A DNA stretch of 64,000 nucleotides, taken from Owenia fusiformis (lineage: Eukaryota > Annelida > Polychaeta > Sabellida > Oweniidae). Shown piece after piece: positions 40,039 to 50,655 of this stretch. Numbering within the stretch: position 1 is the first letter of the stretch; each line of letters begins with the position of its first letter. The notes under the pieces were generated by a model. That model saw nothing but the letters and a program-made list of their open reading frames with translations, made no database searches and was not told where the DNA came from. A program made the translations under genes and the position numbers. Location of the stretch: NCBI GenBank assembly GCA_903813345.2, contig CAIIXF020000006.1, positions 11,102,348 to 11,166,347 of the forward strand, given 5' to 3'.

Positions 40039-40269
40039 CTGGGTGTCCTCGACAATCACCTCCAACTCGTAACCAGGAAGTAATGTCCGATTTGCATTGA
40101 CTTGTTCGATAGCCATTTGTACAGCTGGGAGGACTCCGAGTCCTATGTCACCTGCCTCCTTGGATAGGGGGAATAGTCCAGCCAGGTACAACTTTTGAAC
40201 ATCGTCCCCTTTGCTTAATCCCAGGAATAAAACTCCAAGGAAAGTCAAAATATAGTAAATTGACATCAT
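40039..40269 (-). CDS. GABA-B receptor-like class C GPCR, first coding exon (partial gene)
   Basis: This exon encodes the N-terminus of a metabotropic receptor that would sit in the plasma membrane and bind its ligand in a Venus-flytrap domain. It opens with two Met codons and a hydrophobic signal peptide (residues 1-20). LYLAGLFPLS follows, then GLGVLPAVQMAIEQVNAN and LLPGYELEVIVEDTQ, matching the start of the ANF-receptor/periplasmic-binding lobe of GABA-B receptors. The 77 codons end in phase 0 at CAG with donor GTGAGT at 40038. I did not find the following exons; they would lie at lower coordinates or outside the window. The first ATG was chosen because it precedes the signal peptide. A related family member (receptor guanylate cyclase or another class C GPCR) is a less likely alternative. 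Confidence 0.85.
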
Positions 40270-42639
40270 AATTGAAAGTTACTAAGCTTTTTTATGTTGC
40301 AGTTGAAACTCAGTTTCTCGAATCTATAGCGTTTCATATAGTGTCTTATCCTGTAACTGATTCTGCGGACTCGATTTCTTTTTTGTATTTCTGTTTTTTA
40401 AATGACCCAGAGTAGCCATCATGCCTTAGATGAAACAAGACTTCTTTTACAAGTCTATCGTGTTTCCATGTCGTTAAGAATCAATTGCAATTCTTCCATC
40501 AACAAGCCTTAGCTCTCGGTAGTGGCCGATTGGCAACTCAAACTGATTTAATTTCAAGTTAGCTTTTTCTGCGCTAAATAATCCACACGATTTGCCAATA
40601 TCACATCCTAGATGTTAAACACATATGTTAGGACTTGGAGTTGGTTTGTGTTCTATAAGTGTATTTATCCAAATTATCTGCGAATACTTAATCCTTGGGA
40701 TCTTAAGCTTTTTTCAAACAAAGCAAAACTTGTGAAATCAGACATAGCGCATTTGATTCCTAGTATTGCTTTCGCTGCTGTAGAAACAGATCTGCTAGGG
40801 ATCCGCTCTTCTCTGTGATCTGCTGAGCCAATACCCGCATTTTTCCAACTACTAACTCAGAACAGTGATATAGACACGTGATACGGGACCTAAATCATCC
40901 TTTTATAATCAGAGAAAGATTTAAGACCGAGCGTCGGTATCTGTTCCGGATCATTTCAGCATCCTCACACCTTTTATCAAAGATGTTTTACTTTATCTAA
41001 GGTCGTGTTTTCTTGTATTCTCTTTCCTTCACCACTCGTGAATTCATCCGGCCCCGGGCTAGTAAGGTTTATCGGAACGCAGAAATAACATGTGTTTTTA
41101 CCTTGTTAATGCCCTGTGTAATAAAGAACTATTCATCTTTCAAACAGTGGTAATCTATAGCTGGATTTCTCTATATCCATTTTCGCTGGAAATGAACTAT
41201 AAATCGAAATGTTCTACTTTATGTGAAATGAGGTCCGTCGCCTATATATCAGATAGAATTATTGACTTAGAACAGAGGAAATATAGCCTGGTTTCTTGTT
41301 TTCAATGCCTTTCCGATACTATTAGCAAGCTACCAAAACTCAATAGCTAAATTAAAAGGAAATTTTCCATTTTCATTAATATTTTGAGAAACTCAGTGAT
41401 TCATAGTTGAAATGAAAGTAAGCTTTGCCAGAACTCTTCTGGCAATCTAACACCGTCATCTGATCATTGGTCAGTGCTTCAAATAAAGACGTATATCAGC
41501 AACATATCACAGTGATGAGAGGTTTATATCTCCTTTCTTGCTATTTACAATATCATTATCGGCAAATTACCCTGCGCTGTAATTAATAAAAATATATTCA
41601 TTTGGTAAAATGCAACTACTTAAACCGTCAACAATATGTTCTATTATTTTTGCTAAACTACAACATTAAGATAAGATCACAAATACAGGTCATTATTAAA
41701 TGAGAGTAAAACTATCAACAATGTTTATTTCCCCATTTCCAATCGTGTCATATTCAGGATGAAGAAAAAATGCGTCGTATTGAAATGTTCACAAACCCCA
41801 CCCCCGCAATTGATATTATAAAACGATCAAGCAATAATCAAAAGAAATTGACAGTTATATCACTTTTATCTATTTATTAAACATTTCTTTTAAGTGGAGT
41901 TCAAAGTAATTCTCACGTTGTAATAATCGCTCAGTAAAAACATTTATTAAAGCACGAATTGTTTTTTTCTATTTCTTAATCTTGCTGTTGCTTGAAATCC
42001 AGAATATTGTTTAAAAGGAAAATCACTGGGCCCACATTCAGTACCCACAGTATCTTTCAACCCTCTGCACTGGTTAATGATATCCGAAAGATGAGAGAAA
42101 AACTGAATCTGAAACTTGAACATAAAGAAGGTAAAGCTAACTCCGCTAGCTACTGATTAAATGATATCTGAGAGTGGAAATGAAATAAAACAGTTCATAT
42201 CCATCTCCTACTATTTAAATTAGTAGCCCGAACTAGTACTGAACTTTATAAGAATTTACAAATTTAAAGCACCAAAATTCGGTTTTGGTCTATGAGGCTT
42301 TGCTAAAGATTTAGGTATGGGATTCAAAGAATTGTTGGCGGACTTACAAAACAAATGAGCATTTTGCCGAGACCTACGGATCAATGATACATGTACTCAA
42401 GATGTCATATTAGGAAGTGGGGATTAGGCAACACTTTTTAAGGTAACGTACGAGCTCGTACGGGAACGCGTAATATTAATACCCCGGGGTTTAATGTTCC
42501 CATTTCAATTGTTTTTGCCAGACGAAGGGGATATCTTATCTCGAGGGGACCATAATTCTAGACAAATGCCCATCTGTAATTCTATTTATCTGACATGATG
42601 AAACACATAATGTGGCCATCCCAATTAATGCTTCCAAAG
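40270..42639. other. upstream region of the GABA-B-like gene, intergenic
   Basis: The stretch should hold the 5' UTR and promoter of the minus-strand receptor gene, but no unambiguous TATA box or upstream exon was seen. An 86-codon plus-strand ORF (41090-41350) has no recognisable motif. Near 42483-42560 there are weak matches to the GGGGACCATAAT repeat family. Confidence 0.4.
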
Positions 42640-43685
42640 CACCCTATGCAGACAGAGCCTGTGGGAAATATTGGGTGCGGAGCAAATGAGCGGAGGGTGC
42701 GGAGCTAACGGTTATTTTTGAATTTAAATTTGGGATATTTCTGAAACTAAGCCGTTTTGGGACTTCAAATATACCAAGATATGTGTATTTGACACCAAAT
42801 ATCAATAATATTGTGAAAATAGTAGCGCAATTCATTCTATAGCGACGCAGTGTGCCTTAAACCTTTCCCAGACCTATATATTTTGAAATTATCCTTTTAA
42901 TACTGAGTCCCCAGCATTCATAAAAAATGGTGTTCAAGGTGCACTATCTATACAAATTATTTTTGCATCTTGGAAGCCAGGCAGTATCTGTGTGATTTTA
43001 TAAAAATTCGGAATTTTTTTCAGATATGAGCCCCCTCTAAATATTGGGTGCGGAGCAGCTCCATAAACGTAGCTCCGCACCAAGGAGGATTGGCTCCCAG
43101 AATGCAACACCGATATTCTGCAAAACAATCACCTAGCGATAGCTTTGTTGGAGAGTATCGGGTCATTCTCCATGCAGTCGTACAAATTATACAGACACGA
43201 ATAGCAAATGACGCATGCGTGGAGATTAAAGAATATCGAGTTGGAACCCTGGCTTCCAATCCTCCTTGGCTCCGCACCCAATATTTAGAGGGGCTCATAT
43301 CTGAAGAACATTTCCGAATTTTTATAAAATCACACAGATACTGCCTGGCTTCCAAGATGCAAAAATAATTTGCATGGGTAGTGTATCTTGAACACCATTT
43401 TTTATGAATGCTGGGGACGCAGTATTAAAAGGATAGTCTCAAAATATATAGGCCTGGGAAATGTTTAAGGCATACTGCGTCGCTATAAAATGAATTGCAC
43501 TACTATTTTCACAATATTATTGATATTTGGTGTCAAATACACATATCTTGGTATATTTGAAGTCCCAAAACGGCTTAGTTTCAGAAATATCCCAATTTTA
43601 AATTCAAAAATGACCGTTAGCTCCGCACCCTCCGCTCATTTGCGCCGCACCCAATATTTCCCACAGGCTCTGTCTGCATAGGGTG
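42640..43685. mobile_element. 1,046-bp palindromic transposon with mirrored ORFs
   Basis: The ends are CACCCTATGCAGACAGAGCC and its inverse, with a 5-bp direct repeat CAAAG on both sides (42635-42639 and 43686-43690). Each arm is about 400 bp and the two are highly similar; the central 190-230 bp is unique apart from a short inner GGTGCGGAGC hairpin. The word ATTGGGTGCGGAGC recurs several times. Each arm encodes almost the same 63-codon frame (42644-42835 minus, 43490-43681 plus), beginning MNC and ending FPQALSA, with six differences. These may be merely a consequence of the palindrome. No transposase was recognised, so it is probably non-autonomous. Confidence 0.85.
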
Positions 43686-43690
43686 CAAAG

Positions 43691-46111
43691 CATCCTTTCG
43701 AATTGTTATTAAAATGGACAAATAATACACCAGTTTGAAACTTTACAATGGCATTCAAAAATAAAATGCATTTGAAATCAAGAGTCCGGTAGAAACATCT
43801 CGGTGTATTACTGGTTTATCCCCAACATGCCATCTTTTAATGCCTTTGCTATTTACTTGTTTATAAAGAATTGAATACGGCCTTATGATGAAATATGCCA
43901 TCTTTCACACTTATTGCAATCTACAGAAAAAGACAACCAATCTTAAATTATTGTTCTCGAAAAAATTGCAATATTCCAAAAGCAATAGAGTCCAAGCCAA
44001 AGAGAGTCTACTCATTCTGCTTTGGTGCCTCTATATGGTTAAAACCATTCAAGGTATTATCTACAATAGGAATAAATGAAATAGTGTTTTTACAAATCTC
44101 TATAAAATCTGATGAACATTTGCAATCATAAAGACATAATAGAAAGGACACTATTTTGAAGAATGTAAAACTTGAAGAAAGATTATTCTCTTGCTTTGCT
44201 CAATGGTAAACAGTATAAGGTGTGTGTCCCCTGAATAAAGAGATTTAAAGGGAAAGACACTCATATTCTCCCAAAAAACGTGTAACTGCATCCCTCTATT
44301 GTATAGTAATGCATCGTAGGTGAATTTGATGAAAATAAGAGAAATTCCTTTGCTAGAACATGAGTCCCAAATGTGATGAACATGACTTGAACTTTCTGCA
44401 ATTTTAAGGATGTGTATTGACACAACACTACCACAAATTAACTTCTTTAAAATATTTACATTAATTTACATTACATGTACATTTTACATTACATCCATTA
44501 CTTTTAACACAACAGTTTATATTTGATCTTAATAATTTTATGTACACCTTTTATTTACTCACAATTATATGCATATTGTACAACTTGATACAGTATTTAA
44601 CTATTCATGATCACAATAATTAGTTATCTCTCAAGATTTTTTAAACCACCAGTGTGCTTAATCCTAGTTTTACCTGCTTTCGTAAAAATATCACATTATT
44701 TCATTATTTTAGGGTGTGAACAGATTTTCAACAGGGTGGTATGTTATTTCCCAATTTTCAACAGGATAAACCACCTGGTTGCTTATTAATACTGGGGAGA
44801 CCTGTGATAATAGACTTTGATGACTGTAGAGGACGTATGTTCAGAATAATTACATAATTATGTCTAAAATACATTTTAAGTTTCACATTAATGTAATATG
44901 TTCAACTCATCAAATTATATAGCACTATTCGAAAGCATGAACTAACTGGACAGTTTTCAGAATCTTAAAAAATCATAAAGGATGTTTGCTTAAAGTTTTG
45001 TATTCAAATGTTTTGTATTTGAGTGAAACTGATTATACATGAGAATTGTATCATGTATATGCCAACTTCATGGTCAGATCAAAACAAATCTTCTGCTGGA
45101 AAATGTAAATGTATTTCATTAGGAAGAAGATAAACTCTTATTTTGTTTAATTTTGACATTTTGTGTTCCCATGGTCATATCCAGTGAAGCAAAGATTTGT
45201 GAAAGTATGTCTGAGACCATAGGACCATTACATGTCAAAAACTAAAAGAGATTTAAATTGCCCATCTGGCTCAATTTGGAAAATAATCAAATTAAAGCAA
45301 TTTACTCTTACCAAGTAAAATGTTGTAATCTACATTTGTTTGAAAACTGGTATTTTTACAACATATTTGCTTAATAATTGTACAACTTCCTAAATGCTAT
45401 TTATTCATTTATCGTAAGTATTTACACATGATACTATATAACAAATTATTGCACATTTTAAAGTTTATCTACACATATATCTCAGGCTAAATTGTCACTT
45501 GGTGGCCATGATAATGACCACATTGCAACTCATAAAGAAATACTACAATCTCGGACTCTTATTTTCTAGGGTAGCTTTCTCCACTTTCTAGCCATGAATG
45601 TACTTTCTATTTGCTTGTATATGTATAATTGATATAAATATATTTGCAGTCTAACTCCATTGTCTAGTTTTATCTACACTAGGTGAACTATCATTTTCAG
45701 CCAACACATGTATTAGTACATATAATGTATGTTACATGTAAATCAATATTTACAATTTGGGGAATCAATTATAAAGTAATATTGTAGATCTGGACCAAAA
45801 AACTTAATGTTTTTTTTATATTATGATCAGCTGATTATGATGAAACTGGAATGTAGCATGATAGTCATTAGAGTATCACAAAGTGAGAGTATCATGTTCC
45901 TATGGATATCATCTGACCATCCAACTAGATGATAAGCCTGTTTTGTTAATTTTCCTTTACTAGTTTATTTTCTTGATAACCTGAATGGATTCTGATTACT
46001 ACATATCATGTCAATTTTTTTGAAAATATTTCTTGGTTTAAGTTGTAGATGTTGAAGTCTTGGTAATGTAAAGAGCTGCATGATGCGGTTGTTCATTGTC
46101 AAAGTGTTGAT
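43691..46111. other. RNASEK 3' flank and intergenic stretch
   Basis: On the minus strand the RNASEK 3' UTR should begin at 46111. An AATAAA signal (plus-strand TTTATT at 45964-45969) lies about 145 bp past the stop codon and is a reasonable poly-A site; others exist further left. No exon was recognised, and the short ORFs at 43885-44131 and 44151-44423 have no motif. Confidence 0.4.
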
Positions 46112-46333
46112 TTATGACTGAATGTAGCTAGCCCTCTCATTTAATCTATACTGAATGAAGGCAAACACAAGTACAGCAACGTAGGCTCCTGCTGCTACAA
46201 AACAATTGTTGGAAGTCTGTCTATATTGCGCAGTAATATAAGAGTAGCCTTCCTTTTGAAACTGCCCCTCATCAAATGGGATGTCTTCACTCAGGGCTGG
46301 GGCATTAATTCGTGCAAAAAGTCCAAGGAAGCC
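46112..46333 (-). CDS. RNASEK: RNASEK exon 2 (terminal coding exon)
   Basis: It holds 73 codons plus TAA, entered in phase 0 after TTTTCAG. It encodes the extracytoplasmic loop, the second helix and the basic tail. It corresponds in full to the remainder of animal RNASEK, so no exon is missing. Confidence 0.95.
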   Translation of the reverse strand, partial: GFLGLFARINAPALSEDIPFDEGQFQKEGYSYITAQYRQTSNNCFVAAGAYVAVLVFAFIQYRLNERASYIQS

Positions 46334-49300
46334 CTGAAAATACAATAAAAATGTAATGAACACTGAACAAGTACATGTATTTATCATGTTTTCATGGATA
46401 CAGAACATGGGATAGTCGGTCATTTTTCAACTTTCAGTTTCGAAACGATAATTTCATGCATCTTTTTTTTGCATATAGCAGTCGTTATAGGCTGTCCTTC
46501 GTTAAAAATAATATACGGGAATGAACCTACGGAAACAAAGAACTCTAGGAACTACCAATTTTTAACAGTGGACGTAGCTTGAGGAAGAAATCGACTCTGG
46601 AGCTAAAAATTTTGAGGTGAAAAATGTCGTTTTTTCATTTTAATCACTTCTTTACATATTCTTCAGATTTCTCAGCAACTAGTAGATGGATTTCTACCAT
46701 TTTGGGTAACTTTACTCTGTAGTGTTGTTTGAATCAGCATGTCGATTATTGAAAGGATTCCATATATTTTTACTGGATATATCTAACAATCATTTTCTAC
46801 AAATTTCAGGAAGCATCAACATCGGCCACCCTTTGTATACTCTTAATAACCAGAAAAAAAAGAATTATTTTTAACTCATCGGAGGGCTTGCCCGACCCTC
46901 CAGACAAGCCCCTGTGGAGATTACAGAGTAAATATTGATCACTCAATGCATGAGTGATGGAGGTCCATACGAGGGTCATATTTTAGGGTCATATTTTATT
47001 GAGTCTACCACCTATTGGGACTTGATCTGGCTCGCGAACCGTGGCTGGAGAGGCCTATTTTCAATTTCAATATTTTCTTTATCGTAAAGGCTAGAGTACC
47101 GACAATTGTCGGTACTCTAGACTCTGATGTGGTGGCACGCTAGAGGACCGACAAATAAATTGTCGGTACGGGAGATATGCTGTGTTTACACGCTAGAGGA
47201 CCGACAAATATTGATTTTCGAATTTTCTGGCGCATGCGCAATGCGCGGGGGAATATTCCAGACATCATACGGATATTTTGGGAACAAGTGCAAAACCCGG
47301 GGAGGGCATAAGCCCCGGTTAGCCGGGGATTACCAAACCCAGGTCAAAAAATGGTAGCCCGGGAACAGGGAATGGTAGTAAACGTTGAAAGGCCCAATAA
47401 AAAACATGAACAAGTAAGACGTTAGAGAGCTATTAATGTAGAGTAAACGGCTATATATATTCTAAACAGACAGGATATTTCTCCTGAGCCGATCAGGCGT
47501 AGAAAGGGGCGTTTGCTATCCATTAGATAGAAGAAAATAGCTAGAATGTTTTTTATTTGAAGCTTATGGTATGAGGTTCCATATCCATCCGCCAAAAGGT
47601 ATGACTATATAGTCCATTTAAAAACCTGTGGTATCGTTCTAAATAACCCATAGTTGGCTTCTAGGGTACCTAGTATGCCACTTTTTGGTGTCAAAATAAA
47701 GAGGAGTTCAACTTTCATTTGAATTACGAAAATAGTGATGTAGGTCAAAATAGTTCCGAACGTGAGCATGTTTACTACGCGTTTGCCCGTCATATCAGAA
47801 TTGAGGAAGTGGTAGCAAACGGGAGTTACAATAAACGGACGCTGATATCTCAAAAAGTAACCTGACTCCCTATAATTTGATGTAGGTCAATCGAACCGCT
47901 ATATGGACAGGTGCATTTTGATATATAACACTATGGGGGGTAAGCGTTTCATAGTTGGTCACGAACGCCATATGTGCAAAGTATTGTTATGAATTTTCGA
48001 ATTTGGTGTTGGATTACGGTACTCATACCTTATAGCACAATTTTTGATGGAAGTTGCATTTGGCTCCCTTAGTTATGGCCACGAGTCCATCTCGCATGAG
48101 AGAGCTACCAAACGCAAAGTAAACAGTGATATATTCCAAATGAGATATTTCTCCTGTGCCATGGCGTAGTAAGGGTAGAGAGCGACGGGGGCGAAAGCAT
48201 CCCCTCCCCTAACTGTATTTATCGACCCATTAGATAGAACAAGAAAAGAGCTTTAAAATGTTTTTTAATTGAAGCTTGTAGGACAATTTTGATGGAAGTT
48301 GAATCAATTTTTGTCGAAATAAATTATGGCTCACTACAAGTTAATGCCTGTACGATTCCATACTGCAAAAGAAGCACTATGCCCCCCCCCCAAAAAAGAA
48401 AAAAAAAAGTCGGGCCGGGATTCGAACTCGGGACCGGGTGTGTTAGAGTCGTGCTCGCTAACCATTCGGCTACCAGTGATGATGTTATTTCAAGAAGTAC
48501 AGTTGGGGACATAAATAAATGACAGGTGGATTTGCTGAAGTGAGGATTTCCCATGTTAAAAATAAGAGAATTTACAAGAGGCCATAAATCAGTGGATGAG
48601 ATTATACAAAATGTAAGATAAACAAATTTTAAGGTGCCATGGAAGTTAACAGGAAATGACGAAACAGGAAGTGAAATTTTTTTTTGCATTTTTGGACATT
48701 TTTTGAACAAAGATAACAGAGTTTTGGTTTGACCTCCAGTCAATTTAACTATTTCCACATATCATTTACATGACCAGGATCACAATGCGCATGGTCAGAA
48801 TGACCCTAAACATGATGAAATAAACTTTTTAGCCCTTTAAAAGTGTGACTGAAAAAAAGCTAAAAGTAGGAGCGTAGGGAAGGTCACTGAACAGAATCTT
48901 TTGAATTTTTCAGAAAATGTGCCCAATATAATGCTCTAACTGATACAATCTTTGAAATTTTAGAAAATTGTCTTAAACAAAAATGGCGATCATAAAAAGG
49001 ATAATAGATCGCTTTTCAAATCATTTTTTTCATTTTTTTTCTTTTCCTATGAATGATATCAAATTTTCAAAGATTGTATCATTTACAGCAATATATTGGG
49101 CACATTTTCTGAAAAATTTAAAAGATTCTGTTCAGTGACCTTCCCTACGCTCATACTTTTAGCTATTTTTCAGTCACATTTTCAAAGGGCTAAAAGGTTA
49201 TTTCATCATGTTTAGGGTCATTCTGACCATGAACATTGTGATGCTGGTCCTGTAAATGGTATTTGGAACTAGTTAAATTGACTGGAGGTCAAACCAGAAC

Positions 49301-50368
49301 TCTGTTATCTTTGTTCAAAAAATGTCCAAAAATGCAAAAAAAATTGTCACTTCCTGTTTTGTCATTTCCTGTTAACTTCCATAGCACCTTAAGGGATATG
49401 TATCTAGACAATATTTGAAATTATGGGCTTTCAGACCACCATAATTACACTGGTGATCCACTCGATTACGCTGGTTACCAAAACGAATCGTTTTGGTAAC
49501 AAAATGTCGGAACGTCGAAGGTACGATTTTTCTTTTTTCCTTATATCATGCGTTTTAGGCAGAATTCCCACGATGTTTTTATCACAAACGTGTATCAGCA
49601 TCATATGCTTAAGAAAATGTACATATTTGCGAACAAATAGTTCAGAAGACAACAGCATCGTCGATTTAATTACTCACTTAAGTTACATAAACGGTTTTTC
49701 GAAAAACGGTTAGATCTGCACTTTTAACCCAAACCGTTTATGTAACTTAAGTGACGAATTAAATCGACGATTCTGTTGTCTTCTGAGCCATTTTTTCGCA
49801 AACATGTACATTTTCTATAACATATGATACTGATATACGTTTGTGAGAAAAAAAGTCGTGGGGATTCTGCCTACAACGCGTGATATAAGGAAAAAAGAAA
49901 AATCGTACCTTCGACGTTCCGACATTTTGTTACCAAAACGATTCGTTTTGGTAACCAGCGTAATCGAGTGGATCACCAGTGAATTAGGAAATGGTGATCG
50001 AAAATCGACCTGTCATTTATTTTTGTCCCCAACTGTAAAAGTATTGGATTTATTTATGAAATTGTCGGCTCTCTAGCAAAAACACGTAGCAGCCACTTGC
50101 GTGGTTCTCTATCTGGCACTACTAGTTGACAATAGAGTGCCGACAATTGTCGGTACCCCAGCAAATACCCCTGGACTGTCTCCAGTACCGACAACTGTCG
50201 GTCCTGGAGCCACTCCGTTTTTTTATTTCTTCAGTATTTTTGATCACAAATTATTTTGCTTATAATCAGTTGTTTACGTCAATAAGAAGCCAAACTTACC
50301 AGCATTATGATACCCCATACACTGAGAATGATCCAGCATATCGAACACTTTGGTCCACAGATAGGCAT
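46112..50368 (-). CDS. RNASEK: ribonuclease kappa, complete two-exon CDS
   Basis: The CDS joins 50368-50300 and 46333-46112 (minus) into 96 codons, against 98 in the human canonical protein. RNASEK was described as an endoribonuclease and later found bound to the V-ATPase proton pump; it is needed for endosomal uptake. Visible features: CGPKCS and WGIIML in the first membrane helix (about residues 9-30), a luminal stretch with EDIPF, then NCFVAAGAY opening the second helix (about 66-84), and a basic QYRLNER tail. Alignment from the end of helix 1 to EDIPF has the same length as human. The intron is phase 0 with GTAAGT donor and TTTTCAG acceptor. The start codon lies 271 bp from the PLEKHF start in head-to-head order. 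The 3,966-bp intron is full of foldback elements. Confidence 0.95.
47091..47120. repeat. perfect 30-bp palindrome with CCGACAATTGTCGG core
   Basis: The sequence reads CTAGAGTACCGACAA followed by its exact reverse complement. Related half-sites follow at 47153-47167 and 47198-47205 (CTAGAGGACCGACAAAT). Similar palindromes lie 3 kb away at 50139-50207, so these may mark the borders of a larger old element. Confidence 0.8.
47408..48286. repeat. two direct copies of an approximately 170-bp segment
   Basis: The segments at about 47408-47572 and 48108-48286 share, in order, AGAGAGCTA, AGTAAAC, GATATTTCTCCTG, a GGCGTAG block, CCATTAGATAGAA, AATGTTTTTTA and TTGAAGCTT. The second copy has about 20 extra bases around CGACGGGGGCGAAAGC. 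No gene is involved. They lie about 700 bp apart in RNASEK intron 1. Confidence 0.6.
48379..48478 (-). repeat. tRNA-derived SINE head, minus strand
   Basis: On the minus strand there is an A box (TAGCCGAATGGTTAGCG) and a B box (GAGTTCGAATCCCG) at tRNA spacing, followed by a T-rich run and then G10. The 5' acceptor does not pair with the 3' end, so it is not a working tRNA. It is the source of the 144-codon minus-strand frame here. Confidence 0.75.
48500..50035. mobile_element. composite Tc1/mariner-type element carrying two long hairpins
   Basis: The outer inverted ends CAGTTGGGGACATAAATAAA and its complement (about 55 bp with mismatches) are flanked by TA on each side, as expected for Tc1/mariner-type insertion. 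Inside are two independent foldbacks. Hairpin 1 has arms 48629-48962 and 49050-49394; hairpin 2 has arms 49446-49697 and 49731-49983. Hairpin 2 carries in each arm a 27-bp palindrome (GTTACCAAAACGA, one base, complement). No transposase was seen. The whole sits in the RNASEK intron, so the pre-mRNA would contain long double-stranded RNA. Confidence 0.85.
50139..50207. repeat. pair of CCGACAATTGTCGG-type palindromes
   Basis: GCCGACAATTGTCGGTACC and then CCAGTACCGACAACTGTCGG with CTGG closing the stem occur within 70 bp, about 100 bp inside RNASEK exon 1. They match the motif cluster at 47.09-47.21 kb. Confidence 0.7.
50300..50368 (-). CDS. RNASEK: RNASEK exon 1
   Basis: It holds 23 codons, from ATG to CTG, encoding MPICGPKCS and most of the first transmembrane helix, with donor GTAAGT. 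It is too short for ORF scans and was found by reading back from the donor. The Cys-Gly-Pro-Lys-Cys start is characteristic of the family. Confidence 0.93.
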
Positions 50369-50446
50369 GTCGAGAATTTAGAAGAAATTGGTCAGAAATT
50401 TTGTAAAAATAAGTCCTCCTTCTTTTTTCAATGACAGTCTCGGAGA

Positions 50447-50454
50447 TCATGTGA
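50447..50454. promoter_or_regulatory. M-box TCATGTGA
   Basis: This is an exact match to the MITF/TFE M-box. It lies 79 bp upstream of the RNASEK start and directly beside an ETS-like TTCCGG. Confidence 0.5.
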
Positions 50455-50610
50455 TTTCCGGTTTAGAATAATGATTCATATCTCTGATTTAAACAACAAA
50501 GAGTTTCATCTGTGAATTATTAGGATAATTGAGAATTTATAACATATTGTAATTCATATATTTAGGATGAAAAACTGAACATAAGAACAAAAATTACCAA
50601 GCAAACTGAG

Positions 50611-50620
50611 GTCACGTGAT
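50611..50620. promoter_or_regulatory. CLEAR-like E-box GTCACGTGAT
   Basis: It matches the TFEB CLEAR consensus GTCACGTGAC at nine of ten bases and contains the palindromic TCACGTGA. It lies 20 bp before the PLEKHF ATG. Confidence 0.55.
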
Positions 50621-50639
50621 TTGTTCAGTAAAAAACAAA

Positions 50640-50655
50640 ATGGTGGACCGACTTG
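50640..50655 (+). CDS. PLEKHF2: PLEKHF exon 1 (micro-exon, 16 coding bases)
   Basis: It encodes MVDRL plus one base of the next codon, with donor GTAGGT. The sequence MVDRL matches the start of vertebrate phafin-2, and the split codon completes as Val on exon 2, restoring NSEAN. Confidence 0.88.

Larger units (their letters stand above)
50369..50639. promoter_or_regulatory. putative bidirectional promoter RNASEK/PLEKHF
   Basis: Only 271 bp separate the divergent start codons, so both 5' UTRs and core promoters must lie here unless upstream non-coding exons exist. There is no convincing TATA box. Visible sites are two MiT/TFE-type E-boxes and an ETS-like TTCCGG at about 50456-50461. The PLEKHF start context AAAATGGTGG resembles a YY1 site overlapping a short-leader start codon. 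Confidence 0.75.

Noticed and set aside
43020-43368. 111- and 106-codon ORFs on opposite strands
   Set aside because: They mirror each other across the loop of the palindromic transposon and have no motif; they arise from the inverted repeat.
48324-48758. 144-codon minus-strand ORF, the longest in the window
   Set aside because: Its middle is the translated head and tail of a tRNA-derived SINE and the rest is an arm of a foldback element; there is no protein domain.
49423-50076. three ORFs sharing IRKKEKSYLRRSDILLPKRF
   Set aside because: The shared peptide is due to the inverted arms of hairpin 2, not to a gene family.
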